NCBI GenBank assembly: GCA_020283715.1
Contig: JAIQCW010000130.1
Span: forward strand, 84,380 to 148,379
Direction of reading: 5' to 3'
DNA: 64,000 nucleotides
From: Cytauxzoon felis
Lineage: Eukaryota > Apicomplexa > Aconoidasida > Piroplasmida > Theileriidae
The position numbers were made by a program, and so were the translations under genes. Below, piece after piece: positions 42,888 to 52,921 of this stretch. Numbering within the stretch: the first letter of the stretch is position 1; each line of letters starts with the position of its first letter. The notes under the pieces were generated by a model that made no database searches, was not told where the DNA came from, and saw only the letters and a program-made list of their open reading frames with translations.

Positions 42888-43763
42888 ATGTACAGTTCAT
42901 TTATCATCGCTTGTATATTATTATTGTTGTTTAATTTAAAATTCAGTACTACAAGTTCAACATTTACTGATTTGGACATTGCCAAAGACGGCAATCACCG
43001 TAATTTTTTGGTCATTGAAGACGTATATAATAATATGCCATACAAGGCATATTTTTTAAGGCCAGAGTACCAAATTAGTTATATAAAATATAATGATGAA
43101 ATTATTAGATTATTAAAGCCAAATGAAAAATTCGTCGGTGCTTATGTTTATTATGAAGAGGATGTTGTGCTATACCACTTACATCAAAATTTAGAGCTCA
43201 TAGATTATGAGGTTCATAATAAGAATATTGATGGAATAATAAAGAAAAATCTACAAATATTATTTAAATGTGTTGATCGTATGAAAAATTTATCGGGCAA
43301 AAAGTCTTACTCGGTCTATAATTCATTACGTGGTATTGATATACATCCAATGGATTATATACCGTTCGATATTATACCAGATGATGATCCAGTTGTTATA
43401 TCATCTGCTAGTATAACAACGATAAGTGTTATTGTGTCTATTAGTAATGAAATAATAGCAGATATTATTAATAGAATGGCGTCCACACCCAATGGAGCAA
43501 GATTATTAAATCCACCCAGTTCTTATCTTCCTACATCACCTTTTGAACCCATGCATCCATTATTGTTCGATATTGTGTTATCTGATCGAAGATCCCCATC
43601 AATTACACTATCATTTGGATACAGAGACTTATTCGTCACTATAAATGTAGATTCTACGTTAAGGGATGGTTATCATGATATTACAATTGTAAATACTTTA
43701 ATTAAAAGGCCTACTGAGCGTGATATTGATATAACGGAGCTTATAGAAGCTCATGAAAGTTGA
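42888..43763 (+). CDS. Secreted protein, tandem paralog 1
   Basis: A single exon of 291 residues with an N-terminal signal peptide (YSSFIIACILLLLFNLKFST). Residues about 30-110 contain MPYKAYFLRPEYQISYIKYN and a segment ending VGAYVYYEEDVVLYHLHQ, which recalls FAINT-like units of piroplasm secreted proteins (tentative). The central part (about residues 145-260) is identical to the next paralog. The C-terminal tail (LIKRPTERDIDITELIEAHE) is unique. No anchor or retention signal is seen. Secretion is inferred, as is a role at the host-cell interface. Confidence 0.65.
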   Translation: MYSSFIIACILLLLFNLKFSTTSSTFTDLDIAKDGNHRNFLVIEDVYNNMPYKAYFLRPEYQISYIKYNDEIIRLLKPNEKFVGAYVYYEEDVVLYHLHQNLELIDYEVHNKNIDGIIKKNLQILFKCVDRMKNLSGKKSYSVYNSLRGIDIHPMDYIPFDIIPDDDPVVISSASITTISVIVSISNEIIADIINRMASTPNGARLLNPPSSYLPTSPFEPMHPLLFDIVLSDRRSPSITLSFGYRDLFVTINVDSTLRDGYHDITIVNTLIKRPTERDIDITELIEAHES

Positions 43764-43974
43764 AGTAGTTCAAGATCTACAGAAGAGATCATTCCTTCCG
43801 TTGGGTAAACTATTGACAACAGAAACCTCACTTGTAAGATCAACACCACTTAATGTATTGGTATTAGTTATTTGAATTAGTTTCATGAAGTTAGTGAAAA
43901 GTGTGAGATCCGAAGTATAAAAAAGAAGGTAACAATACAATTGACATTTAATGAATGGTAGTTGACACATGGAA

Positions 43975-44308
43975 GACAATGGAAATGTGGTATTCTACAT
44001 CCATTTAATTGAATAAGGGTTGAAGGTCATACCAGAGGGTAATTATACACATACAGATATGGAATATCAAATTGAGGATCAACATCCTTCAACATAGAGA
44101 AATTACGAGAGTAATATTTAGTTGATGTCATAGTTTAAATATAATTGTTCAACTTCATATATCTTCAACCTCTTCTCATTCATCATGTTATTTCCCCCCA
44201 TTCTACAGTGAATGTAATTTGGAATGGAATAGACACATAAATATTATAGATATGTAAATTATTGTATGTTAAATAATCACCTTTAATGTTTTAATGTATA
44301 TTATCTGT
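43975..44308. repeat. Upstream block of tandem duplication, copy 2
   Basis: Near-identical to 42452-42786; only isolated base differences are seen, for example atgttttaatg for atattttaatg near the right end. The repeat period is about 1.52 kb, which matches the spacing of the two genes (1,542 bp). Confidence 0.9.
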
Positions 44309-44429
44309 TGAGTTAGTTTAAAATTCTATTAGTTGATCCTATTACGGATATATAATGCACTGTGGCATTAAGGATATAGAACTCATCAGGTAATGCTTTT
44401 ATAGTTTATTGGGTTAATAAATTCTAAAG

Positions 44430-45365
44430 ATGTACAACTCATCCATCATCTCTTGTATATTATTATTGTTGTTTTACCTCAAATTCACTATCGCGAGTCC
44501 CAATAATGTCAGTTTAAACATTGCCGGAAATGGCAATCACAGTAATTTTTTGGTCATTGAAGGTAAATACCTGAAAATGCCATACAAGGCATATTTTTTA
44601 AGGCCAGAGTACCAAATTAGTTATATAAAATATAATGATGAAGTTATTAGATTATTAAGGCCAAATGAAAAATTCGTAGGTGCTTATGTTTATTATGAAG
44701 AGGATGTTGTAGTTTATCACATCCATAAATATTTAGACATGCATGATGAGGTTCTTAATAAGAATTTTAACGAATTAATAAAGGAAAATGTACAAATATT
44801 ATTTAATTGTGTTGATCGTTTAAAAAATTTATCAGGCAAAAAATCATACCCGGAGTATAATTCATTACGTGGTATTGATATACATCCAATGGATTATATA
44901 CCGTTCGATATTATACCAGATGATGATCCAGTTGTTATATCATCTGCTAGTATAACAACGATAAGTGTTATTGTGTCTATTAGTAATGAAATAATAGCAG
45001 ATATTATTAATAGAATGGCGTCCACACCCAATGGAGCAAGATTATTAAATCCACCCAGTTCTTATCTTCCTACATCACCTTTTGAACCCATGCATCCATT
45101 ATTGTTCGATATTGTGTTATCTGATCGAAGATCCCCATCAATTACACTATCATTTGGATACAGAGACTTATTCGTCACTATAAATGTAGATTCTATGTTA
45201 AGGGATGGTTATCAAGATGTTACGGTATTATGCGCTAAGATTATGAACTTTCGAAATGAAGGTAGAAGAATGTCTGAGGAAACTGAAGATGATGGTCAGG
45301 CCCGATTTTTAATGAATGTAATCCTATCAGGTCAACAAGAAACAGCCTACAATTATGAATATTAG
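44430..45365 (+). CDS. Secreted protein, tandem paralog 2
   Basis: A single exon of 311 residues with a signal peptide (SSIISCILLLLFYLKFTIAS). Residues 30-140 are similar to paralog 1 but diverged (for example VLNKNFNELIKENVQILFNC). The middle, about 335 nt from roughly 44855 to 45193, is identical at the nucleotide level to 43322-43659. The C-terminal 45 residues (LCAKIMNFRNEGRRMSEETE and on) differ completely in length and sequence from paralog 1. A patchwork of identical and diverged parts suggests gene conversion after duplication. Confidence 0.65.
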   Translation: MYNSSIISCILLLLFYLKFTIASPNNVSLNIAGNGNHSNFLVIEGKYLKMPYKAYFLRPEYQISYIKYNDEVIRLLRPNEKFVGAYVYYEEDVVVYHIHKYLDMHDEVLNKNFNELIKENVQILFNCVDRLKNLSGKKSYPEYNSLRGIDIHPMDYIPFDIIPDDDPVVISSASITTISVIVSISNEIIADIINRMASTPNGARLLNPPSSYLPTSPFEPMHPLLFDIVLSDRRSPSITLSFGYRDLFVTINVDSMLRDGYQDVTVLCAKIMNFRNEGRRMSEETEDDGQARFLMNVILSGQQETAYNYEY

Positions 45366-45599
45366 CTGATACAACACCTTTCAAATTAATAATAATTTTA
45401 CTTATAATACGTTAATATATTTTAATAAAAAATTAGCACCCGATAAATCTGGGGTTTATTACCATTCGAATATGGGGTATAAGTAGGTGATATTATGTGG
45501 TATCCATTTTATGGGGTTTGTTAGTAATAACTATTGGGATGTAGTATATATCAATGAGATATGGAGTATAATACTACAATATAAATCAGTACCATTACA

Positions 45600-46334
45600 T
45601 CAACTATGAAGTGTAGAAAGGTAATATTGTATAGTATCAGATCTAAGATACTTATCGAGTTTAGATGGTGTACTGCCCTTTACAGGTTTGGAAACATCTT
45701 CACGTGGTGTTTGAATAAAACTAGATGTGTCTTTTATAGCCTCTTTATCATATACCCAACCACAGGATAACAACATGTTCTCGAAATCTTCATCACATTT
45801 CTCATAATCTAATGTATCCATCAATTCTAATACAGTCATTTGTAAATATACCAAAGGTAGTATATCTAATATGAATCTACGTATAGAATCCTTTAATCCA
45901 GGCACATCTACCACCAATAAATTGTCATCAAAATCCGTAGGCACTTTAGACGACTCCCAGAAACGTTTAAATAAACAACTCTGCAACAATGAGTGCAGAT
46001 TAAGAATCTTCATTATAGGCTCCTTAGATTGTATATGAAGTGGTATCTGCGCGACACATACAGTAAAATCCGATGTCGGCAACTGCATCAAGCCCTGTAT
46101 CAATATTTTTTGTACAACCAAAACATCAAAATAACTAGGATATAATAAATAAATCTTTAATATACCAACATTATTACACAAACTATAAGAATTCACATCG
46201 TTCATCTGTATATTTAAATAGTCTATCAACGTAGGCAGACTTGACGTCTGAAATTGAGCCGATGGATGTTCCAGCAGTAACTCCGACTTCTTTCTAGCCT
46301 CAACTGATATATCCGATTCTATATCATTACCCAT
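45600..46334 (-). CDS. EIF3K: Translation initiation factor eIF3 subunit k
   Basis: A single exon of 244 residues, starting at MGNDIESDISVEARKKSELL (ATG 46334); the longer frame upstream has only a TTG. Matching eIF3k blocks are YLLYPSYFDVLVVQKILIQG, LPTSDFTVCVAQIPLHIQ, MKILNLHSLLQSCLFKRFWE and LKDSIRRFILDILPLVYLQM. The family has HEAT-like and winged-helix (PCI-like) folds. It is a peripheral subunit of eIF3, which recruits the 40S subunit and mRNA. Length fits the family (about 220-245 residues). Confidence 0.88.
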   Translation of the reverse strand: MGNDIESDISVEARKKSELLLEHPSAQFQTSSLPTLIDYLNIQMNDVNSYSLCNNVGILKIYLLYPSYFDVLVVQKILIQGLMQLPTSDFTVCVAQIPLHIQSKEPIMKILNLHSLLQSCLFKRFWESSKVPTDFDDNLLVVDVPGLKDSIRRFILDILPLVYLQMTVLELMDTLDYEKCDEDFENMLLSCGWVYDKEAIKDTSSFIQTPREDVSKPVKGSTPSKLDKYLRSDTIQYYLSTLHS

Positions 46335-46792
46335 CTTTATATCTACCAATATTATATATCTTAACAACTCTTCTCTCTTTATCCTACCATGGGGTCCATG
46401 TCTTGGTGATTCCTAAGGCGCATTTCATAAATTCACGGACACATTTCATCTACTCTCATTCAAATATAAATTAATAAATGTAGTTTTAATATTCACTAGT
46501 TTAAATTTCTAATTTTTCCAGTTTTAACGTCCTTCGCGTAGTTGATGATTTAAAGGACTTCATCTCAGCTAAATTATATATTTCCGGCCATTTCAAATGG
46601 TTTATTTTGTATAGTTTTTTAGAAGAATTGAATATTTCAATTAATTGTATAAAAATTTAACCGTTATTTGGATACAATAGAATTCATATCTATATGTCTA
46701 CTGTTGATTATGTAATGAGAATAAATTGCTTTGATTCTAGTTGATGACTTGGAATATATTTTGATAGATGTAGTAATTTGGAATCTCGATCA

Positions 46793-48633
46793 ATGAAGTA
46801 TATTTTAAGGAATATATATCTAAGACATCGTAATGGACGTTGGTTTTATGATAAATATAAATGTTATAGTACAATTAATGATGATAATGTAGAATTAGTA
46901 AAGAATATATCACAGAAACGTGCTGAATGGGAACGTTTAAAGAAGGATAAAGATGATAGTATATCTATATCAGATAGATATGAATATCATTCTGGTTTTG
47001 GTAAACCTTTATCTTCAAAGAGTAAAATAGGATTGAAATTTATAGGTAAATTACAAGTTAGTTTGATTTAATTTAGATTTTTTTTAAATGTAATATAATT
47101 TTAGAGTATAAATACAAATGAATTGACTGAATTATTTACTGATATAACAAAGAATATTGATGAATTTACACCATATGAATTAATAGATATAGGTTATTAT
47201 TTAACAAGGATTAATAAAGAAGGATGTTCATTAATAGTTGAACCTATATTACATAGATTTTTTTCATTACCTGAAAGATATACATGTCTAAATGGTATTT
47301 ATATACATAGGTTAATTTTATATTAATATTAATTTTATACTTATAATATAGATTATTACGTACTATGTTTATATTTCAAGATGTAATATATCGTGTATGG
47401 GTATATGATATTGCACAAATTATAGGTATAAAACATAATCATTTATTAATGCGTGATATACAATTAATTATTGATGATCTATCATTATTTTATGATGCTG
47501 CTGCACAAAGTTGTCTATTTTCATTTGAAAAATCTATTATTAATCGTTGTAATGAATTAGAATTATATCGTCTACCATTAGTTATACATTCATTAGGACG
47601 CTGTGGATATAATACAATAAATGTAGCCAAAGCTATACATAATGTCTATATTAATAAAAAAGGACATCCAGATTATTATCTATCACATCTAATCGGACTC
47701 TTATTAAAAGGATATTGCTCATTCCATTTCCATCCAGGATTTCAATTCCTCAATGATGTTTGGAATAATATCAAACACCAAATCAAAGTATGTTAAAATA
47801 CTTATAAAACAACATTCCACTTGAGGTCCAATCTACACCTCGTATTCCAATATTTTCGTCCTGCCGTCAGCTCTTCTATTTACTTCCCCTTCCAGCTCCC
47901 ATAGATCGCTTCCAGGTATTCATTTGAGGTTTCCACTTGAGGTCAATTATTGCTAATTTCACTACTTCATTTTTACCTTCAAAATTTGAAGGAAAATCCT
48001 GAATTTCTGGGGAAACTACTGAAGATTGTGGAATGAATATTGGATGAATTTCTGATTTCAATACTTCATTGAAAAGGATTTTGATCATTGTATTAAATAT
48101 ACTCATCCTCACTTCATTCCAATTTATATTCATTGAGGTATCCTCTTTTATGTGGATTTAGTCACTTTATTAATATCTCGTCGAAATAAGATTTATAACC
48201 TCAAGTGGAACCCGGAAGCGATCTACGGGAGTTTGAGGGGGAAATAAATAAAAGAGGCCTCCACGGCAAGTGGAAGACCTCAAGTGGAATACCGAGTGGA
48301 ATATTAGTATATATATGTAAATAATGAATATATTTCTGATATAATATTTAAATATAGACGATAGAGTTTAAGTATGTATCATGGTTTGGTGAATCATTTT
48401 TGAAATTGAGATATATGGAACATGTACCATTGGTATTGGATGAGTTGATATCTAAATATGAGTTATTGAGTCATTTAGAATTTACAGATTTTATAACTAA
48501 TTGTTGGTCAATACAATCGCATATATTAAGGGTTGAATATAATAATTTAATAAAATTAGATGATATATTCTTACCGAAATTAGATGAAATATATAATAAT
48601 ATAAATATTATATATAAATATTATAAAAATTAA
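46793..48633 (+). CDS. Putative organellar helical-repeat (RAP/FASTK-like) protein, N-terminal part
   Basis: Exons 46793-47056, 47105-47310, 47352-47787 and 48358-48633; phases agree. A basic start (MKYILRNIYLRHRNGRWFYD) suggests a mitochondrial presequence. The rest is helical with weak repeats such as FTPYELIDIGYYLTRINK and LYRLPLVIHSLGRCGYN, the kind of helix pairs seen in apicomplexan RAP/heptatricopeptide-repeat RNA-binding proteins. No RAP domain itself was seen. The 570-nt intron 47788-48357 carries a complete inverted-repeat element. The stop at 48631-48633 may be false: the next frame (48654) begins 20 bp later in a similar style, so the two could form one gene with an unresolved junction. 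Confidence 0.5.
47808..48305. repeat. Complete inverted-repeat element with AT-rich core (inverted copy), intronic
   Basis: Left arm cgtcctgccgtcagctcttc and agctcccatagatcgcttcc. The core of about 255 bp (47940-48195) is the reverse complement of the cores at 13 kb, 15 kb, 18 kb and 39 kb, containing tttctggggaaact and ttttgatcattgtatta. Right arm gcgatctacgggagtttg and ggcctccacggcaagtgg. It lies in a 570-nt intron. Confidence 0.85.
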
Positions 48634-48653
48634 TTAAATTAATATTAAATGAA

Positions 48654-49901
48654 ATGCCGAATAAAGTTTATAAATCTACACCACCTTATCGTTCAACACA
48701 ATTTGAATTATTAACAAGATTATTAATTATATATCCTAATCCAAGAGATTTCAGATTTATATTACCACTAAGAAAATATGATCCAACCTATCCTATAATC
48801 GAAGATACAAATAATATTAATGAAGGAACTCTTAAATACCTATATATCGATCTAAATCACTTTCAATCATCAAAATATTTCAAAGTTGGACATTTATACG
48901 AAGATGATATTACACAATCAATCATAAATGATACCAATTCCGAAATAAATACAACATCACTCCATCCTACACCTGAAGTCCAATCCAACTCTCTTAATCC
49001 TGACGTCGGCTCTCCACCTGAGGTCCAATCACTATCATCTACTGATCCACTCGGCGTGGAGCCTTCCTACAATTACCTCCCCGTAAACGGTATAGCCACT
49101 CCCAGAGATCGTGGCGGATGTGTAGGGGATGTAACCTCGGGTGGAGAACCTGGAAGCGATCTACGGGAGCTGGAAGGGGAAGTAAATAGAGAAGGCACCA
49201 CGCCTAGTGCCAACGGCAGGACGACATCAGTTATAGAAAATCACCACATCGAGTGGGAAAGTGATGGTGATGATACTTATTTTACCTCAAGTGATGTATC
49301 CCTATCCAATGTAATGAATGAATATCAAGAGGATATTCACTTCAATGACAACACAAAAAAGTATAATGAAGGATCTTCAGTTGTTAAAAATGGAGTATTT
49401 AAGATCGTGGATGGTATAAAATTAGAGCCATTACATGATATATTAAAATGTTATATACATTCGTTATTTTTTAGAACTCCAGCATTGGCTCCTAGGGGTT
49501 TAAGATTATTGATACAAGGTTTGGTAAGAATTCATTTTGAATTACGTGAAGATGGTAGTTTAGATGATAATTTATTACCAGAAATGAAGTATAAATATTA
49601 TGATAGACCATTATCTAGGGCTATTATACGTGAAGTTTATCGTAAATTGGCATGCTATAATACAGACGATCTTATAGTATCATTATTTGGCATGCTTAGA
49701 CTTAATATATTCCAACTTGACTTATCAAAACCATTATTAATTCAAACAACTGATATGTGGTTACATCATAAAAATGAGGGTATATTATATAAAGGTCAAT
49801 TAGATATGATTAAATTGTTCTTCAAGACTCTAGAAAATGTACATCCAACATTATATCAACAACTTAATCTAATAAACATACAAGAACTAATGAAGGAATG
49901 A
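48654..49901 (+). CDS. Helical protein with in-frame cassette block (possible C-terminal part of the preceding gene)
   Basis: An open frame of 415 residues (MPNKVYKSTPPYRSTQFELL). Residues about 103-203 come from a GC-rich cassette repeat (blocks [37 protein letters not shown]), inserted without breaking the frame. The unique remainder has a helical domain, DILKCYIHSLFFRTPALAPR through GLRLLIQGLVRIHFEL, and MIKLFFKTLENVHPTLYQQL at the end, in the style of the preceding organellar helical-repeat frame. Separate gene or 3' exon cannot be decided; no GT-AG pair spans 48634-48653. Confidence 0.5.
   Translation: MPNKVYKSTPPYRSTQFELLTRLLIIYPNPRDFRFILPLRKYDPTYPIIEDTNNINEGTLKYLYIDLNHFQSSKYFKVGHLYEDDITQSIINDTNSEINTTSLHPTPEVQSNSLNPDVGSPPEVQSLSSTDPLGVEPSYNYLPVNGIATPRDRGGCVGDVTSGGEPGSDLRELEGEVNREGTTPSANGRTTSVIENHHIEWESDGDDTYFTSSDVSLSNVMNEYQEDIHFNDNTKKYNEGSSVVKNGVFKIVDGIKLEPLHDILKCYIHSLFFRTPALAPRGLRLLIQGLVRIHFELREDGSLDDNLLPEMKYKYYDRPLSRAIIREVYRKLACYNTDDLIVSLFGMLRLNIFQLDLSKPLLIQTTDMWLHHKNEGILYKGQLDMIKLFFKTLENVHPTLYQQLNLINIQELMKE
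48965..49255. repeat. Hairpin-cassette repeat, in frame in a coding region
   Basis: Contains cactcggcgtggagcc, ccccgtaaacgg, gccactcccagagatcgtgg, agcgatctacgggagctgg, gtaaatagagaagg, caccacgcctagtg and ccaacggcaggac. The reading frame across it, and the strand relative to the gene, match the translated copies at 5.6-6.3, 7.2 and 11.6 kb. Confidence 0.88.
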
Positions 49902-50069
49902 AAAAATGGACATATAATTATATTGTAATATATTTCATTTAATATCATTGAGACTACATTATATGTCAATCATACTCTTACATTAGGTACTATACTTTGG
50001 GTATACAATTTCTATCACATAGAGTTACTCCATCCTAGATCATCAGTCAACATCCATCGATGTCCCAAC

Positions 50070-50335
50070 TTGTTACCTAACACAGATCTTGTAGATTGCC
50101 TCCTCTAATTGTTTGCCTCTCAAGTTCCATGATATTAGATAGGGTATCAACTGCTATAAAATATTATAAACCACATGTACCCCATTAATATAGGGATAAA
50201 AAACACCATTTTCCCATAATACCCGATAATTTGCCCTATAATAAGGGTGTTTGGCACCCGTATCTAACAAACGGTAAACAGAGGAACAAACAATTGAAGA
50301 GACAACCTACAAGATCTGTGTTAGATAACAAGGCT
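50070..50335. repeat. Imperfect inverted repeat of about 57 bp with a spacer of about 150 bp
   Basis: Arm 1 (about 50070-50125) holds cctaacacagatcttgtag followed by ctctaattgtttg. Arm 2 (about 50277-50333) holds caattgaagagacaacc followed by aagatctgtgttagataac, the reverse complement of arm 1 with a few changes. No coding frame fits. It could be a foldback element or a stem of a structured RNA, and it is unrelated to the cassette repeats. Confidence 0.65.
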
Positions 50336-50920
50336 AAGGCTTGTATATATGGTATCTTTATGGCAATTTAACGGGATTTATAAATAACTAACCCCTTATG
50401 GTTAACGCAAATTAATATCCCCCAATAATCTAAATTAGACAATATATGATCTAGTAACTACAAGCTCCTAACAGTGATATTTATGGATAAACCAATGTAA
50501 TTAGAGGAAATTACTCGTATTTAAAGGGAAATCATACCATAAACTTCCAAGAGTTGTAGTAAATGTGTTGGTCATTTACCCAACAAAAGAAATTACCGAT
50601 AACAACACTGGTATAATATGTTAGATAGACATCATATAAAGTAAGAGAGTGATTTTATATCCTTCAAATAGTACAGTGAAATGTGTAAAAGTCTTTAATT
50701 TGGTGTTTATTAGTGATGGGTTACGTGGAATTTGCAATGTCGGGTAAAAATAAAAAACCCGCTACACGTCTATACGGCCAGGAAATACTCGGATTATTTC
50801 CGTATTATCGGTATTGCAACCTTCATAATTTCAAAGTCATTACATCACTCCATTATTTGGAGAAATTTCATACTCTAGTGCCTGATACTATTGATGATTT
50901 TGAAGTGGTGGGATTCAACA

Positions 50921-51967
50921 ATGGTAGTAGAAGTAGTCTTGAGAGAGAATTTGGTATATGGTATGGAGGCTCCATTATTGGATATGATAGCTGATGTAGA
51001 TGATGGTATAATAGATAAGTACAAATTGAAGCGTAACAGCCGTACTTTCTTTGGTAATTGTGAGGCGCCAATATTTAATGAATTATTGGAGAAATATGAT
51101 GTTAGATGTCATGGTGGAGGTGGTACATATAATTCATTGAAGATATTTCAATGGATGGTACAAGAGCCAAAGAAGGTTGCTACGTTTGTTGCTTGTGTTG
51201 GTAGGGATAATCTAGGTGAGATATTAAAGAATGATGCACCAAATGAATATTTGGATATACATTATTATGAAATGGATAAAGAACTTACTGGTACATGTGC
51301 TGTATTAGTTAATAATGCTCAATGTACATTTCTATCTAGACATGGTGGTATAGATAGATTCAATGAGGACTTTTTTGAAACAGCAGAAAATTGGTTATTA
51401 ATTGAAAAAGCTGAATATTATTATATGGCGGGTTTTTTCTTAGTTGTTGGTACAGAAGAATTTGTTAAATTAGGAAAATATGCATGTGATAATAATAAGG
51501 TGTTTATAATTGCTATAGGGGGTGAATATATTACTATATCATATAAAGATGGTTTGGTCCAAGTTTTACCATATTCTGATTATATCTTCTGTAATGAAAG
51601 TGAAGCTAAATCACTTGCTAATTCTTTTGGTTTTGAATCTGATGATATAAATACTGTGGCTTCATGGATGAGGGAATTACCGAAGGAGAATAAGAAGAGG
51701 GAGAGAATTGTCATCATTACACGTGGTGCTAATGATACTATAGTAGCAACTGTAGAAGGTATAATAAAATATCCAGTAGTACCTATGGATCCAAAAGATG
51801 TTGTCGATACATGTGGTGCAGGAGATGCATTTGCTGGTGGATTCCTATCACAATTAGTTAGAGGTAAACCATTAGGAGATTGTATTAAAGCTGCAAATTA
51901 TGCAGCAAATTTTATTATTAAAAGATATGGTTGTAATTACCCTATGATAAAACCGAGATTCCCATAA
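50921..51967 (+). CDS. Adenosine kinase (pfkB family)
   Basis: An open frame of 349 residues. I choose ATG 50921 (MVVEVVLRENLVYGMEAPLL), since conservation with adenosine kinases begins at RENLVYGM. Typical blocks are DIHYYEMDKELTGTCAVLVN, EKAEYYYMAGFFLVVG, SDYIFCNESEAKSLANSFGF and DVVDTCGAGDAFAGGFLSQL, which contains the catalytic Gly-Ala-Gly-Asp. The enzyme phosphorylates adenosine to AMP, a purine-salvage step on which purine-auxotrophic parasites depend. The C-terminus (IIKRYGCNYPMIKPRFP) is normal. A frame upstream (50716-50994) could be a shadow or a 5' exon; I see no support for it. Confidence 0.9.
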   Translation: MVVEVVLRENLVYGMEAPLLDMIADVDDGIIDKYKLKRNSRTFFGNCEAPIFNELLEKYDVRCHGGGGTYNSLKIFQWMVQEPKKVATFVACVGRDNLGEILKNDAPNEYLDIHYYEMDKELTGTCAVLVNNAQCTFLSRHGGIDRFNEDFFETAENWLLIEKAEYYYMAGFFLVVGTEEFVKLGKYACDNNKVFIIAIGGEYITISYKDGLVQVLPYSDYIFCNESEAKSLANSFGFESDDINTVASWMRELPKENKKRERIVIITRGANDTIVATVEGIIKYPVVPMDPKDVVDTCGAGDAFAGGFLSQLVRGKPLGDCIKAANYAANFIIKRYGCNYPMIKPRFP

Positions 51968-52204
51968 ATTTATATGTGTATTTTATATTTTGTGTATTTT
52001 TATTTCTTAAATCTTAAATTCCTGTAGTATATTTTAAATTTTAATATTTTAACATTTTAAATTTTAACATTTTAAATCTGTATTTGTGTGTTTAATATTT
52101 TAATAATTTTAATTCGTATATATTCTTTCTTGTTGTACATAATAAAATTATCTAATGTCATTCATTTGATATATATACACTATTATAATAGTTATATTCA
52201 GTTC

Positions 52205-52895
52205 TACACAGAAGGTTATACAATCTCTGTTCCACTTGCCGTGGAGGCTTCTTCCATTTACCTCCACCTCCGCTTCCCTGAGATCAGCTACGGGTAGTAC
52301 ACCTGAGGTCTCCACTTGAGGTCCAACAATATAATATACAAATTAATTAATTGAATGATAACTACTATAATTAATATATAATACTATTTATAACTGATGT
52401 TTAGTATTGTTTTAATATTATGATGTATAACTATCTATATATATTTATTACTATATTATATATGTACTATACTTTACATCATGTTAGTGGTTATATAGTA
52501 TATATATTACAATAATCATTTATATTAATACATATATACCTTCATACAACTATACTTCTACCTTCAATTGTATTAATATAGTAGGATAATTTATATTAAG
52601 AGATAAATCATCAATAGACATTAATAATGTAGTGTAAATGGTGTTTTTTATCCCGACATTTCTGGGGTATATTGAAGGTAGTGATGGATCATCCATCATG
52701 GGAATGATCGAAGATGGTGCTAAGGATATCTTGGATGTAAGCTCAAGTAGACTACCCGCAGCTGATCTCTGGGAAGCGGAGGGGGAAGTAAATAGAGAAG
52801 CTCCATGCAATGGAAAAGATGGACCTCAGGTGGATAGGCCTCCACGGCGAGTGGAGAAGAGTTGGATTGGACCTCTTGGTAGAATCTGACGAAGA
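52205..52895. repeat. Composite: cassette arm, AT-rich repeat, ATCCC motif, cassette arm
   Basis: 52205-52330 is an arm (ccacttgccgtggaggc, cttccctgagatcagctacg, cacctgaggtc). 52350-52600 is an AT-rich repeat copy (catgttagtggttatatagt). At 52640 lies gtgttttttatcccgaca, then the module gatggatcatccatcatg and an arm with gcagctgatctctgggaagc, ccatgcaatgg and ccacggcgagtgg. Left and right arms are inverted around the AT-rich core. The assembly separates adenosine kinase from the RRM/KH gene. Confidence 0.75.
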
Positions 52896-52921
52896 TAAAG
52901 TAAAGGGTGTATGAGATTAGT

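Noticed and set aside
50716..50994. Frame before adenosine kinase (MGYVEFAMSGKNKKPATRLY)
   Set aside because: It overlaps the kinase start in another frame, has no family match and no splice join to it; treated as a shadow, although a 5' exon is not excluded.
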